From the NCBI GenBank assembly GCA_016929555.1, contig JAFGIO010000071.1:1-38970 (forward strand): a stretch of 38,970 bases of DNA, written 5' to 3'. Positions 38,888 through 38,970 of this stretch are shown one piece after another. The DNA comes from Deltaproteobacteria bacterium (GTDB taxonomy: Bacteria > Desulfobacterota > Syntrophia > Syntrophales > JAFGIO01). Each line of letters begins with the position of its first letter. The stretch's first letter is position 1. The notes beneath the pieces were generated by a model, which saw only the letters and a list, made by a program, of their open reading frames with translations, was not told the DNA's origin and did not search any database. The translations under genes and the position numbers were made by a program.

Positions 38888-38970
38888 ATGCATATCTTGG
38901 CCATCAACGGAAGTCCCCGGAAAAAAGGGAACACATCGGCCATTCTCGATGCAATCCTGGAAGGTGCGCA
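38888..38970 (+). CDS. Flavodoxin-fold NAD(P)H reductase / iron-sulfur flavoprotein, N-terminal fragment
   Basis: The first 27 codons are visible; the gene runs off the window. The start MHILAINGSPRKKGNTSAIL is the phosphate-binding loop (G-S-P-R-x-x-G-N-T) of flavodoxin-like NADPH-dependent FMN reductases and archaeal-type iron-sulfur flavoproteins. AAAGGA lies about 8 bases upstream of the ATG at 38888. The subfamily cannot be decided without the missing part. Confidence 0.8.
   Translation, partial: MHILAINGSPRKKGNTSAILDAILEGA

Overview
The window looks like a chromosome segment of a strictly anaerobic Desulfobacterota (former Deltaproteobacteria), most likely close to the Syntrophales (Syntrophus/Smithella type). 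This is inferred from gene content: a three-haem c7-type cytochrome, a WtpABC-type tungstate importer, an ADP-forming acyl-CoA synthetase, several acyl-CoA enzymes (two crotonases and a thiolase-like/DUF35 pair), a PurL with a fused PurS-like N-terminus, and moderately GC-rich DNA with strong GGAGG ribosome binding sites. No rRNA, tRNA, CRISPR array or intact transposase was seen.

Layout. 1-2.6 kb (minus strand): two MscS-type channel genes (one cut by the window edge), a LapA-like membrane protein and a cyclophilin. 2.8-10.6 kb (minus strand): seven tightly packed genes, mostly with 3-4 nt overlaps. In transcription order they are SpoIID/LytB-like, AmpG-like permease, MurU-like nucleotidyltransferase, AmgK-like sugar kinase, tandem-domain glycosyltransferase, GalT/HIT-like DUF4922 protein and DUF1460 putative amidase. 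A lipoprotein NlpC/P60 endopeptidase (10.9-12.4 kb) is transcribed divergently. Together they read as a peptidoglycan turnover and salvage locus: cut outside, import, phosphorylate MurNAc, make UDP-MurNAc, plus two or three steps of unknown chemistry. This is the most interesting system in the window.

12.4-18.9 kb: histidine phosphatase, NudC, an ACAD10-type kinase, a third MscS channel, a metallo-beta-lactamase-fold hydrolase, an SDR, the cytochrome and an FMN reductase. 18.9-20.25 kb: two copies of a palindromic REP-like element flank a multi-pass membrane protein of unknown family. 20.25-25.3 kb (minus strand): PurL, PurQ and an MFS exporter. 25.7-29.8 kb (plus strand): glucokinase, then the tungstate ABC importer.

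29.8-32.9 kb (minus strand): enoyl-CoA hydratase, a winged-helix-like hypothetical protein and Si-type citrate synthase. 33.4-38.97 kb (plus strand): ADP-forming acyl-CoA synthetase with ATP-grasp first; a thiolase-like protein lacking both usual catalytic residues, with its DUF35 partner; a terminator; a second enoyl-CoA hydratase; an FmdB zinc ribbon behind a near-consensus promoter with a palindrome; and the start of a flavodoxin-fold reductase gene. The right half fits fatty/aromatic acyl-CoA catabolism feeding acetyl-CoA to substrate-level ATP synthesis and the citrate synthase reaction, with tungstate supplied for W-enzymes.
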